A stretch of DNA of 6,595 nt from Bacteroidota bacterium (lineage in GTDB: Bacteria; Bacteroidota; Bacteroidia; Bacteroidales; Bacteroidaceae), in contig JAEXAJ010000069.1 of NCBI GenBank assembly GCA_023458215.1, forward strand, positions 1 to 6,595, written 5' to 3'. A program made the position numbers and the translations under genes. Below are positions 1 to 6,556 of this stretch, in pieces (within the stretch, counting starts at the first letter, position 1; each line of letters starts with the position of its first letter). Under the pieces are notes generated by a model. That model saw only the letters and a program-made list of their open reading frames with translations, was not told the DNA's origin and made no database searches.

Positions 1-790
1 CGTTACTGATGTCTTGCAACTTTAACGGCTGAATCGTATTCGTGAAGAAACTACGGGTACTCTCAAATACCGTATAAGGATTACGCATCAGATAAACAAA
101 CTTCGCATTGGGGAACATCTTAACAAGTTCCTTCACACGCCCCGTATGCGGCGGGTTCTTACTCAAGAACTGCGTTCCATGTGTATTCCACAATGATATC
201 TTAATCAATTTGACAAATACCTCTTCAAACACTTTCAGTTCTTTCTCCGTGATATCATTAAACAACAGATATTTATCTGCATATTCCTGCTGATATTTAG
301 GAAGGAACCAGAAATTATAATAAGTATAAGGCATCATATTTGCCAGTGCAAACTCTTCCTCCTGCGGCAGGTCTACAGCAAGTTCCATATTATCCGTAGG
401 ACGCTTATCGGGCATCAACCAACTCATATTCTTCTTAAAGAAAGGCTGCCCCCACATCATCAAATGCGGAAATACGGTCTGATAAGTAGTATTATAACCA
501 AAATGTTTATCACATGAAAAGACATTATGCACAAAGGTTGTTCCACTACGCCAATGGCCAAGGATGAATACCGGATCATGTTCCAAAGGTTGAGATGCCA
601 GTCGCTTCTCATAACGTCCATTCTGTAAAGGAGCCAGAGTAGAAAGCAAGCGGCATACGGCTTTAGTCAAGCGGTACTTGCCTTTGTATGCTGCATCTAT
701 CTCACGTCCTTTCGTAATAGCATTAAATGTCTTCCAATCGGCTCCAACCAATGTATTTATAGGAAGTTTATTAAATTCGAGTAAACCCAT
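1..790 (-). CDS. PAPS-dependent sulfotransferase (Sulfotransfer_3-like), C-terminus beyond the left edge
   Basis: This enzyme would transfer the sulfuryl group of PAPS to a hydroxyl (or amine) acceptor, releasing PAP. It is not in the supplied list of ORFs as a full frame; I translated it by hand from the ATG at 790 and obtained 263 uninterrupted codons to the window edge. The 5'-phosphosulfate-binding loop is GHWRSGTTF at residues 78-86. The 3'-phosphate-binding motif is RNPYTVFES at 236-244, with R236 and S244 as the expected contacts. PQEEEFAL (142-149) and SKNPPH (210-215) also look like conserved blocks of bacterial Sulfotransfer_3 proteins, and H215 may lie near the active site. No signal peptide is seen, so it should be cytoplasmic. 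It starts 39 bp after cysN and sits last in the visible operon, directly fed by the PAPS genes. From memory it resembles BT_0416, the Bacteroides thetaiotaomicron steroid/cholesterol sulfotransferase. The acceptor cannot be read from sequence alone. The missing C-terminus is a window effect, not a truncation. Confidence 0.9.
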   Translation of the reverse strand, partial: MGLLEFNKLPINTLVGADWKTFNAITKGREIDAAYKGKYRLTKAVCRLLSTLAPLQNGRYEKRLASQPLEHDPVFILGHWRSGTTFVHNVFSCDKHFGYNTTYQTVFPHLMMWGQPFFKKNMSWLMPDKRPTDNMELAVDLPQEEEFALANMMPYTYYNFWFLPKYQQEYADKYLLFNDITEKELKVFEEVFVKLIKISLWNTHGTQFLSKNPPHTGRVKELVKMFPNAKFVYLMRNPYTVFESTRSFFTNTIQPLKLQDISN

Positions 791-794
791 ATCA

Positions 795-812
795 TTTACA
801 ATTTTACAATTT
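795..812. repeat. 8-bp tandem duplication in the sulfotransferase leader
   Basis: The unit TTACAATT occurs twice in direct succession (796-803 and 804-811), and the period of 8 holds over 18 bp. It lies in the 39-bp gap between the cysN stop and the sulfotransferase ATG, ending 5 bp before that ATG. On the coding strand it reads as AAATTGTA units, giving an A/T-rich, unstructured start region. No Shine-Dalgarno sequence is present. It may simply be the translation-initiation region; a regulatory role is inference. Confidence 0.6.
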
Positions 813-829
813 ACGATACAAATGGTAAA

Positions 830-2293
830 TTATTTAATGATTTTCACTTCAATACCCTGACGCTCCAAATCTTTCACTACTTTCTCTATGATTTCATAGT
901 GTTCGGGGGCAATGCCAAGCTTCGGTAAATTCAAGACAGGAAGATCTTCCGAAATATGCATGTCTTTATCCTCTACCCTATCGATAATCATACCGACAGC
1001 ACTGGTATTGTTAGTTATCGGATCAATCAGAATGAAGGCTCCTGTTGCTTTATTCTTTTGATAAGGGTCAAAGAATAATTCTTTTGCCGTAGTCAGCACA
1101 ACACGCGCTATCTGATTCAACTGCATGGGCAAGCTATCAGTAGTTAATTGTCCATTCTCGACCGACAGTTGTTCCATCGTATTGACATCTACCTTATACT
1201 TGATATTACTGATACGTGAACGGCTCAGATTAGTGGTTTGCTTAATAAAAAATGATTTATTAAGATCCATCGGTTCTTCATCCATCCATACCAACATAGC
1301 CTCGAAATTACGATCGACAACCGGCAAGTTATCAGGATGTACCAGCATTTCTCCTCTTGATACGTCTATCTCATCTTCCAGCGTCAAAGTCACAGACTGA
1401 GGCGGAAAAGCATAATCCAGTTCACCATCATAAGTAACAATGCTCTTAATACGTGATTTCTTACTGGAAGGCAATGCAACTACTTCATCACCTTTACGCA
1501 CAATTCCTGAAGCTACTTTACCACAGAAGCCACGAAAATCGAGGTTAGGCCGCAACACATATTGTACCGGGAAGCGGAAGTCTGCCAGATTATGATCATT
1601 ATCAATATGGACTGTTTCAAGAAAATCGAGCAAGGATATACCGGCATACCACGGAGTACGCTCAGACTTAACGACTACATTATCACCATCCAAGGCTGAT
1701 AGCGGAATACAAGTTACATCCGGAATGTTCAACGGAGCAATAAATTCCTTATATTCCTTAACTATTTCATTGAAGCGGTCCTCTGAAAAATCTACCAGGT
1801 CCATCTTGTTGACAGCAAGCACCACATGCTTGATACCTAACAAAGAAACCAGGAAAGAGTGACGACGTGTTTGTGTAATCACCCCTGTACGGGCATCTAC
1901 CAAAATAATAGCCAGATTAACCGTGGAACCGCCCGTAATCATATTACGTGTATATTGTTCATGTCCCGGAGTATCGGCAATGATAAATTTACGGTTGTTG
2001 GTAGAGAAATAACGATAAGCCACATCAATCGTAATACCCTGTTCGCGTTCTGCTTTCAGGCCATCCAGCAACAGCGCATAGTCAATATGATCGCCGGCAT
2101 TTCCCATTCGTTTGCTATCGCGTTCCAATGCATCCAACTGGTCCTCGTACAATTTCTTACTATCAAACAACAAACGTCCGATCAGCGTTGATTTTCCATC
2201 ATCTACCGAACCGGCAGTCAGAAAACGGAGCAAGTCTTTCTGTTCATCTTTATCCAGAAACTCCTTGATATTTAGTTTAGAGTTATTCTCCAT
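830..2293 (-). CDS. cysN: Sulfate adenylyltransferase subunit 1 (ATP sulfurylase GTPase subunit)
   Basis: CysN is the GTP-hydrolysing partner of CysD; the complex makes APS and pyrophosphate from ATP and sulfate in the cytoplasm, with GTP hydrolysis driving the unfavourable reaction. All translation-factor-type GTPase motifs are visible (numbered from the GTG at 2296; subtract one for the ATG): G1 GSVDDGKST 29-37, G2 GITID 87-91, G3 DTPGH 108-112, G4 NKMD 163-166, and a G5-like LSAL near 199-202. Residues about 240-440 form the two EF-Tu-like beta-barrel domains. The length (487 residues from the ATG) fits free-standing CysN. There is no C-terminal APS kinase domain, so this is not a CysNC fusion, in line with the separate cysC. 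The ATG at 2293 is preceded in frame by a GTG at 2296; I prefer the ATG, and the difference is one residue. It lies 110 bp downstream of cysD, an unusually wide gap for this pair, and 39 bp before the sulfotransferase. Confidence 0.97.
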   Translation of the reverse strand: MENNSKLNIKEFLDKDEQKDLLRFLTAGSVDDGKSTLIGRLLFDSKKLYEDQLDALERDSKRMGNAGDHIDYALLLDGLKAEREQGITIDVAYRYFSTNNRKFIIADTPGHEQYTRNMITGGSTVNLAIILVDARTGVITQTRRHSFLVSLLGIKHVVLAVNKMDLVDFSEDRFNEIVKEYKEFIAPLNIPDVTCIPLSALDGDNVVVKSERTPWYAGISLLDFLETVHIDNDHNLADFRFPVQYVLRPNLDFRGFCGKVASGIVRKGDEVVALPSSKKSRIKSIVTYDGELDYAFPPQSVTLTLEDEIDVSRGEMLVHPDNLPVVDRNFEAMLVWMDEEPMDLNKSFFIKQTTNLSRSRISNIKYKVDVNTMEQLSVENGQLTTDSLPMQLNQIARVVLTTAKELFFDPYQKNKATGAFILIDPITNNTSAVGMIIDRVEDKDMHISEDLPVLNLPKLGIAPEHYEIIEKVVKDLERQGIEVKIIK

Positions 2294-2403
2294 CACTTCT
2301 ATTTTTTAATTATCACCTTTATCTTCGTAAACCTAAGCATTAAAGTTCTAAAGGTCAGGTTTAAGATTCCAATCCTCAGGTTTTAATTTTTAATTCTTAA
2401 TTC
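2294..2403. repeat. Repeat-rich 110-bp gap between cysD and cysN
   Basis: This is the only wide gap inside the block. TCAGGTTT occurs twice as a direct repeat (2355-2362 and 2376-2383), 21 bp apart. AAACCT at 2329-2334 is an inverted partner of AGGTTT at 2357-2362, so the leader could form a weak 6-bp stem. Next to the cysD stop is an A/T tract with repeated TTAATT units (about 2382-2400). On the minus strand, TAGGTTTA (2335-2328) matches the Bacteroidetes -7 element TAnnTTTG at all but the last position, but I see no -33 partner. No T-run follows a strong stem, so I see no terminator here. The role could be mRNA processing, an internal weak promoter, or nothing. Confidence 0.5.
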
Positions 2404-3312
2404 CTAAAAGTATCCCTCGCGTTTTTTCTGCTCCATGCTGGCCTCCTGATCGAAGTCGATTACACGGGTAGTACGTTCGCTCTTGGTAGTGGTCATCATC
2501 TCTTCTACAATCGTTTCAATTGTATCGGCATTGCTTTCCACTGCACCTGTCAGCGGCCAACAGCCTAACGTACGGAAACGGACCATTTTCATTTCTATCT
2601 GATCCCGATACTTTTCAGGCAAACGATCATCATCCGCCATAATCAGATTACCATCAATCGTAACACAAGGACGTTCCTTCGCATAATACAACGGAACAAT
2701 AGGAATATTTTCCAAACGGATATATTGCCAGATGTCCAGCTCAGTCCAATTGCTCAAAGGGAACACACGAATACTTTCTCCCTTATGTACCCGGGCGTTA
2801 TAAATATCCCACAATTCAGGACGTTGATTTTTTGGGTCCCACTGGTGGAACTTATCACGGAAAGAGAAGATACGTTCCTTTGCACGTGACTTCTCTTCAT
2901 CACGGCGTGCACCGCCAAAAGCTGCATCAAACTTATACTTATCCAAAGCACTCAGCAGAGCTTTTGTCTTCATCAGGTCCGTATGTACCTTACTGCCATG
3001 CGTAAATGGTCCCACTCCTGCATGGAAAGCTTCCATATTGCTCTCTACAATCAGATTCCACCCATACTTCTTAGCATATTCGTCACGGAACTGAATCATT
3101 TCTTTAAATTTCCATTTTGAATCGATATGCATCAACGGAAAAGGGACTTTGCCAGGATAAAAGGCCTTTTCAGCAAGGCGAACCATCACCGAAGAGTCTT
3201 TTCCGATACTATAAAGCATCACTGGGTTTTCAAATTCCGCAGCCACTTCACGGATAATATGAATAGACTCTGCTTCGAGCTCTTTCAGATGGCTTAATTT
3301 ATATTCTTCCAT
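2404..3312 (-). CDS. cysD: Sulfate adenylyltransferase subunit 2 (ATP sulfurylase small subunit)
   Basis: CysD is the catalytic adenylyl-transfer subunit that forms APS from ATP and sulfate together with CysN. It belongs to the PP-loop ATP pyrophosphatase group shared with PAPS reductase. Visible features are the PP-loop SIGKDS at 35-40, the conserved arginine/lysine-rich block [18 protein letters not shown] at 133-150, the [16 protein letters not shown] block at 245-260, and the typical C-terminal ending KKREGYF. I chose the ATG at 3312, giving 302 residues, the same length as Escherichia coli CysD as I remember it. The open frame extends 16 codons further upstream to 3360, but those codons overlap cysC and their translation ([10 protein letters not shown]) is not CysD-like. 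The start lies 10 bp after the cysC stop, which suggests translational linkage. The ATP sulfurylase lineage here is the bacterial heterodimeric type, not the single-chain Sat type. Confidence 0.97.
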   Translation of the reverse strand: MEEYKLSHLKELEAESIHIIREVAAEFENPVMLYSIGKDSSVMVRLAEKAFYPGKVPFPLMHIDSKWKFKEMIQFRDEYAKKYGWNLIVESNMEAFHAGVGPFTHGSKVHTDLMKTKALLSALDKYKFDAAFGGARRDEEKSRAKERIFSFRDKFHQWDPKNQRPELWDIYNARVHKGESIRVFPLSNWTELDIWQYIRLENIPIVPLYYAKERPCVTIDGNLIMADDDRLPEKYRDQIEMKMVRFRTLGCWPLTGAVESNADTIETIVEEMMTTTKSERTTRVIDFDQEASMEQKKREGYF

Positions 3313-3322
3313 TTTTATATAA

Positions 3323-3928
3323 TCACTTTTTAATCTGTATCTTTGATAAAACAAGGTCAAGCAACTTGTTGACTGACTCTTCCAGACTGAGCACTGAAGT
3401 GTCTAAAGTCAAAGCCGGGTGGGCAGGAGCCTCAAACGGAGCAGAAATACCGGTAAAATTCTGAATCTCTCCCCGGCGTGCCTTGGCATACAAGCCTTTC
3501 ACGTCCCTGCGCTCACACTCGGCCAGAGGAGTACTAACGTAGACTTCAAGAAAATTTTCCTGACCAATGATATTGGCAGCCATTTCGCGAATGTCATTGT
3601 TAGGACTTATAAATGCAGCAATAGTAATAATGCCTGTATCAATAAAAAGTTTAGAGACTTCCGCTATACGACGGATATTTTCCACACGGTCGGCTTCGGT
3701 AAAGCCCAAATTATTATTAATACCGCTACGAATATTATCTCCGTCTAGAATACGGCACAGCAAACCGCGTTTGTGCAATTCACGTTCCAAAGCAATAGCT
3801 ATTGTACTCTTACCGGAACCGCTCAATCCGGTAAACCATATCATCATACTATGTTGTCCAAGGAGCTCTTCTTTATCTTGTCTCGACAACATCCGATCAA
3901 AAATCGGATATATATTATTATCTGTCAT
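3323..3928 (-). CDS. cysC: Adenylylsulfate kinase (APS kinase)
   Basis: CysC phosphorylates the 3'-hydroxyl of APS with ATP to give PAPS, the universal sulfuryl donor. At 201 residues it has the usual length for a stand-alone enzyme. The P-loop is GLSGSGKST at 34-42, preceded by the family-typical MIWFT. DGDNIR at 62-67 and [13 protein letters not shown] at 75-87 are the APS-binding region. FISPNNDIR at 106-114 contains the serine (S108) that corresponds to the phosphorylated serine of E. coli APS kinase. [17 protein letters not shown] (144-160) matches the mobile lid. It lies between the permease (8 bp upstream) and cysD (10 bp downstream), so the APS-forming and APS-using enzymes are likely co-translated. 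Because APS synthesis is thermodynamically unfavourable, tight coupling to CysC is expected from the known pathway. Nothing is missing from the catalytic set. Confidence 0.97.
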   Translation of the reverse strand: MTDNNIYPIFDRMLSRQDKEELLGQHSMMIWFTGLSGSGKSTIAIALERELHKRGLLCRILDGDNIRSGINNNLGFTEADRVENIRRIAEVSKLFIDTGIITIAAFISPNNDIREMAANIIGQENFLEVYVSTPLAECERRDVKGLYAKARRGEIQNFTGISAPFEAPAHPALTLDTSVLSLEESVNKLLDLVLSKIQIKK

Positions 3929-3936
3929 AATCTAAA

Positions 3937-5490
3937 TTAAAAGGGCCAAATTAATGGAATCAGGAATATGGATATCAAGAATGCTATAATATTCAACGGC
4001 AAACCAATACGAACGAAATCAGTAAACTTATAGTTTCCTATACCTTGCACGATCAGATTGGTCTGGTATCCGATCGGTGTGGAGAAACTGGCAGATGCAG
4101 CCATACAAATTACCACAAAGAAAGGCATAGGACTAACGCCCATCTGCGAAGAAATGGAAAGTGCCAACGGGAAAGCCAATGCTGCAGCAGCATTATTTGT
4201 GATTAACTCAGTAAATAAGTTCGTGATAATAAACACGGCAGCCAATAACACCTGCGGTCCGTAATGTTCAGTCAGACCGATGATATAACTTGCCACCACA
4301 TCTGCCACACCAGAATTCACCATCGCTTTACTAATGGCAAAAGCACAGGCAATGGTTATCAGAATATCCCAAGAAATGTATTTGGTATATTTACGCGCCG
4401 GGAAGATTTTTGTCCATGCCATAATAATAGTAGTCACGGAAACAAAGAAAAACATATCCAGCTTAATATCCGGGAATGCTTCTTTCACAACCGGTAACTC
4501 CCCTACTGTAGCTCCGGCAATCATTAATATCAGCAAGATAAGAGCAAACCAACGTTTTCCTTTTCCGGGAACCGGCTCGTTGTCTTTACCATTAGCCAAC
4601 AGAACGAACACTGAGGATTCTCCCCAAGTCTGAACGAAAGAATCATCTGCCATCACCACCAGCGTATCGCCATCGCGCAGGACTTCATTATCCAGATTCT
4701 CCGTAATGCTCTGTCCGCTTCGCTTGATTTCCTTAACAGCAGCACCATAGTGACGTTTAAAATTAAATTCACCCAATTTCTTGTTGATACCCGGAAAACG
4801 GGGGCCAAGCACTGCTTCAACCCGATGCAAGCTACTATCCTCCTCCTGGTCGTCATCCAATTTTACCGCATCCGTACGAACATCAGGCAAAAGTTTGGAA
4901 GAGAACAAAAACAAATAAATAATACCTGCAATAGCTATGAAGATACCGACTTTGCCCAACTCAAACATGGTGAAGCCTTCATAACCAGCCTCTAATATCA
5001 TACCATGTACTACCAGATTAGTAGAAGTTCCTATTAGGGTACAGATACCGCCCAAAATAGTTACATACGAAAGAGGGATCAAAAACTTGGTAGCAGGTAG
5101 TTTTACCGATTCTGCCCAACGTTTGATAATCGGGGCAAAGATTACAACAACAGGAGTATTATTAAGAAAAGCAGATATAAAAGAGATAGTGGGAAGCATG
5201 CGCAACTGGGCCTTAAACACAGTTGTTTTCCCCACAGGAAGTAGCTTTTTGATTACTTGTCCCAATGCTCCGGACTGACGAATACCTTCGCTAACCAAAA
5301 ACAACATGGCTACGGTAATCATTCCTTTATTACTAAACCCCTCCAGCATTTCTTTAGGGCTCAGAATACCTGCACACAAGAACAAGACTACAACGGAAAA
5401 CAACACCATTCCTGGACGCATTTTGTCCAAAACTAATGCAACAACCATACCCAAAAGTCCTAAAAGTACGAATATTATCTCAAATGTCAT
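3937..5490 (-). CDS. SLC13/DASS-family permease with a central RCK_C (TrkA-C) domain, probable sulfate importer
   Basis: This is a 517-residue inner-membrane anion transporter of the divalent anion:sodium symporter group. The N-terminal half has hydrophobic segments near residues 4-20, 26-42, 57-73, 95-125, 136-165 and 178-198; the C-terminal half has them near 313-333, 346-362, 372-392, 394-430, 432-475 and 497-515. The two repeat-related substrate/sodium motifs are visible: FLNNTPVV (108-115) with GTSTNLVV (154-161), and TELITNNAAAAL (427-438) with TPIGYQTNLIV (471-481). A soluble insert at about 218-290 resembles one RCK_C (TrkA-C) domain, ending in GDTLVVMAD. Many relatives carry two such domains. 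The gene lies between cysQ (18 bp) and cysC (8 bp), so sulfate is the likely substrate by context, and I recall relatives annotated as sodium/sulfate symporters and the algal SAC1 group. Substrate and coupling ion are inferred. No classical ABC-type sulfate importer is in the window. Confidence 0.9.
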   Translation of the reverse strand: MTFEIIFVLLGLLGMVVALVLDKMRPGMVLFSVVVLFLCAGILSPKEMLEGFSNKGMITVAMLFLVSEGIRQSGALGQVIKKLLPVGKTTVFKAQLRMLPTISFISAFLNNTPVVVIFAPIIKRWAESVKLPATKFLIPLSYVTILGGICTLIGTSTNLVVHGMILEAGYEGFTMFELGKVGIFIAIAGIIYLFLFSSKLLPDVRTDAVKLDDDQEEDSSLHRVEAVLGPRFPGINKKLGEFNFKRHYGAAVKEIKRSGQSITENLDNEVLRDGDTLVVMADDSFVQTWGESSVFVLLANGKDNEPVPGKGKRWFALILLILMIAGATVGELPVVKEAFPDIKLDMFFFVSVTTIIMAWTKIFPARKYTKYISWDILITIACAFAISKAMVNSGVADVVASYIIGLTEHYGPQVLLAAVFIITNLFTELITNNAAAALAFPLALSISSQMGVSPMPFFVVICMAASASFSTPIGYQTNLIVQGIGNYKFTDFVRIGLPLNIIAFLISIFLIPLIWPF

Positions 5491-5508
5491 ATATTATACT
5501 GTATCTTA

Positions 5509-6330
5509 TTAAATTTTCATTCGTCCGGGTTCAACCACAAACCAAGGATTCAATAAATCTTCTTTATTGTAACGCAGCGGTTCTTCTTTTCCTGCCTGAT
5601 AAATTTCCATTCCGGCGGCACGTGCAATGGCATGTCCTGCTGCCGTATCCCATTCCATTGTAGGCGCAAACCGGGGATACACATCAGCTTTCCCCTCGGC
5701 TACAAGGCAGATTTTGATGGAACTGCCACTGAACACGAGCTCCACATCCGAATGCAAGCGTTTCATTTCTTCAATGTAAGCTTCTGTTTCCGGTGTCAGA
5801 TGAGAACGTGAAGCAACCATCACAAACCGGTCTCTTTCAGACATCACCGGCAGACGGGTGGCAGCTGACATCAATTCATCCAACGGAGCGCCTTCACGTG
5901 AAGTTATACCGGACAACTTATATGCACCGAGCCGTTCTTCCGCAAAATAAAGTTCCTGTTTCACCGGGAGATAGATAACCCCCGCTACAGGTACAGAATG
6001 ATGAACCCATGCTATATTCACAGTAAACTCCCCGTTCCGCTTGATAAACTCCTTAGTACCGTCCAGCGGGTCTACAATCCACAAAGCATCCCATGCGGAA
6101 CGTTCCGCATAAGGCAAATGTTTGCCTTCTTCACTCAGAACAGGAAAAGGAGTATGACATAGAAAACCGATAATGGTCTCATGCGCCTTACGGTCGGCTA
6201 TTGTTAAAGGAGAGTTATCCGCTTTTCTCTCTATTTTAAAGTCAGATGCCGGATCGTTATAGATGGAAAGTATGTCCGCCCCGGCCTGCAAAGCTGCATC
6301 TATCGCACTTAAAATATATCGTTGTTCCAT
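5509..6330 (-). CDS. cysQ: 3'(2'),5'-bisphosphate nucleotidase (PAP phosphatase)
   Basis: CysQ hydrolyses PAP to AMP and phosphate, and can act on PAPS. PAP is the by-product of every sulfotransferase turnover and a strong product inhibitor, so this enzyme keeps the pathway running. The 273-residue protein has the metal-dependent, lithium-sensitive phosphatase fold of the inositol monophosphatase superfamily. Visible signatures are DNSPLTIAD (38-46), SEEG (66-69, metal ligand region), the hallmark WIVDPLDGTKEF (84-95), and the C-terminal EWDTAAGHAIARAAG (226-240). The specific mix of DNSPLT and PLDGTKEF favours CysQ over inositol monophosphatase (SuhB). It is the first gene of the block. The ATG at 6330 is about 30 bp from a perfect -7 promoter element, leaving a short leader. 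No Shine-Dalgarno sequence is seen, as is usual for Bacteroidetes. The stop is 18 bp before the permease start. Confidence 0.96.
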   Translation of the reverse strand: MEQRYILSAIDAALQAGADILSIYNDPASDFKIERKADNSPLTIADRKAHETIIGFLCHTPFPVLSEEGKHLPYAERSAWDALWIVDPLDGTKEFIKRNGEFTVNIAWVHHSVPVAGVIYLPVKQELYFAEERLGAYKLSGITSREGAPLDELMSAATRLPVMSERDRFVMVASRSHLTPETEAYIEEMKRLHSDVELVFSGSSIKICLVAEGKADVYPRFAPTMEWDTAAGHAIARAAGMEIYQAGKEEPLRYNKEDLLNPWFVVEPGRMKI

Positions 6331-6359
6331 ATATGGTATCTATACTTAGATGTAAGATG

Positions 6360-6367
6360 CAAAATTA
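6360..6367 (-). promoter_or_regulatory. Candidate operon promoter, -7 element
   Basis: On the minus strand this reads TAATTTTG, a perfect match to the Bacteroidetes -7 consensus TAnnTTTG. It is 30 bp upstream of the cysQ ATG, so the transcript would have a leader of roughly 20-25 nt. No clear TTTG lies at the -33 distance; that region is occupied by the repeat pair at 6369-6396. The operon has no better candidate close to its first gene. Confidence 0.55.
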
Positions 6368-6368
6368 A

Positions 6369-6396
6369 AAACTTTTCCATCTTAAAAAGTTTCCAT
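6369..6396. promoter_or_regulatory. Inverted plus direct repeat over the cysQ promoter (possible operator)
   Basis: AAACTTTT (6369-6376) and AAAAGTTT (6385-6392) are perfect 8-bp inverted arms with an 8-bp spacer. The same stretch also carries TTTCCAT twice as a direct repeat (6374-6380 and 6390-6396), 16 bp apart. It directly abuts the -7 element, where a regulator could block or recruit RNA polymerase. Binding by a regulator is inference; the arms are A/T-rich and chance is possible. Confidence 0.4.
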
Positions 6397-6468
6397 TAAC
6401 TGTTTTATAACTTCTTTTAAACTACATGATATATTTATAAGCACTTTTCACAATCAACACGAATAAAC

Positions 6469-6501
6469 AGGAGGTGTGTCAAAATGCACATCTCCTTTTT
6501 T
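6469..6501 (+). terminator. Rightward intrinsic terminator
   Basis: An 11-bp stem (6469-6479 with 6486-6496, two G-T wobbles) closes a 6-nt loop (6480-6485) and is followed by a run of six T (6496-6501, the first of them in the stem). Only the plus strand has a proper T-run; the minus strand has just GTTTATT after the stem. It thus stops rightward transcription, yet no plus-strand gene precedes it in the window. AGGAGG at 6469-6474 is part of the stem. Confidence 0.75.
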
Positions 6502-6505
6502 ATGC

Positions 6506-6539
6506 ACAAAGCCCCGACTTTCACAAGCTGGGGCTTTGT
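6506..6539 (+). terminator. Second GC-rich hairpin, probable rightward terminator
   Basis: ACAAAGCCCC (6506-6515) pairs perfectly with GGGGCTTTGT (6530-6539), and three inner pairs (6518-6520 with 6525-6527) close a four-base loop. On the plus strand it is followed by TATTA, a weak U-tract that continues from the TTT in the stem; on the minus strand A-rich sequence follows. The AAAGCCCC/GGGGCTTT form is typical of intrinsic terminators. It stands only about 5 bp after the first terminator, making a tandem pair. Confidence 0.6.
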
Positions 6540-6556
6540 TATTACCTAAAGAATTT

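Noticed and set aside
108..860. Plus-strand open frames of 60-61 codons at 108-293 and 678-860
   Set aside because: They lie wholly or mostly antisense to the sulfotransferase (the second also crosses the cysN end), have low-complexity serine/phenylalanine-rich translations and no family motif.
2294..2296. GTG as the cysN start one codon before the ATG
   Set aside because: Possible, but the adjacent ATG is the stronger start codon and nothing in the upstream sequence favours the GTG.
1125..2309. Plus-strand frames antisense to cysN
   Set aside because: The minus-strand frame has the complete GTPase motif set, so these are shadow frames.
2294..2403. Terminator between cysD and cysN
   Set aside because: The only inverted repeat is 6 bp with a long loop and no T-run follows it on the minus strand.
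2754..2951. A 65-codon minus-strand frame inside cysD
   Set aside because: It is the cysD sequence read in another frame, with no recognisable features.
3313..3360. Sixteen-codon upstream extension of the cysD frame
   Set aside because: It overlaps the end of cysC, its residues do not look like CysD, and the ATG at 3312 gives the family's normal 302-residue length 10 bp after the cysC stop.
3419..5663. Several plus-strand frames of 63-122 codons opposite cysC, the permease and the end of cysQ, plus a 67-codon minus-strand frame at 4653-4856
   Set aside because: All overlap well-supported genes with conserved motifs and have no plausible start region or homology cues of their own.
5793..5978. 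A 61-codon plus-strand frame opposite cysQ
   Set aside because: It is antisense to a conserved phosphatase gene and shows no domain.
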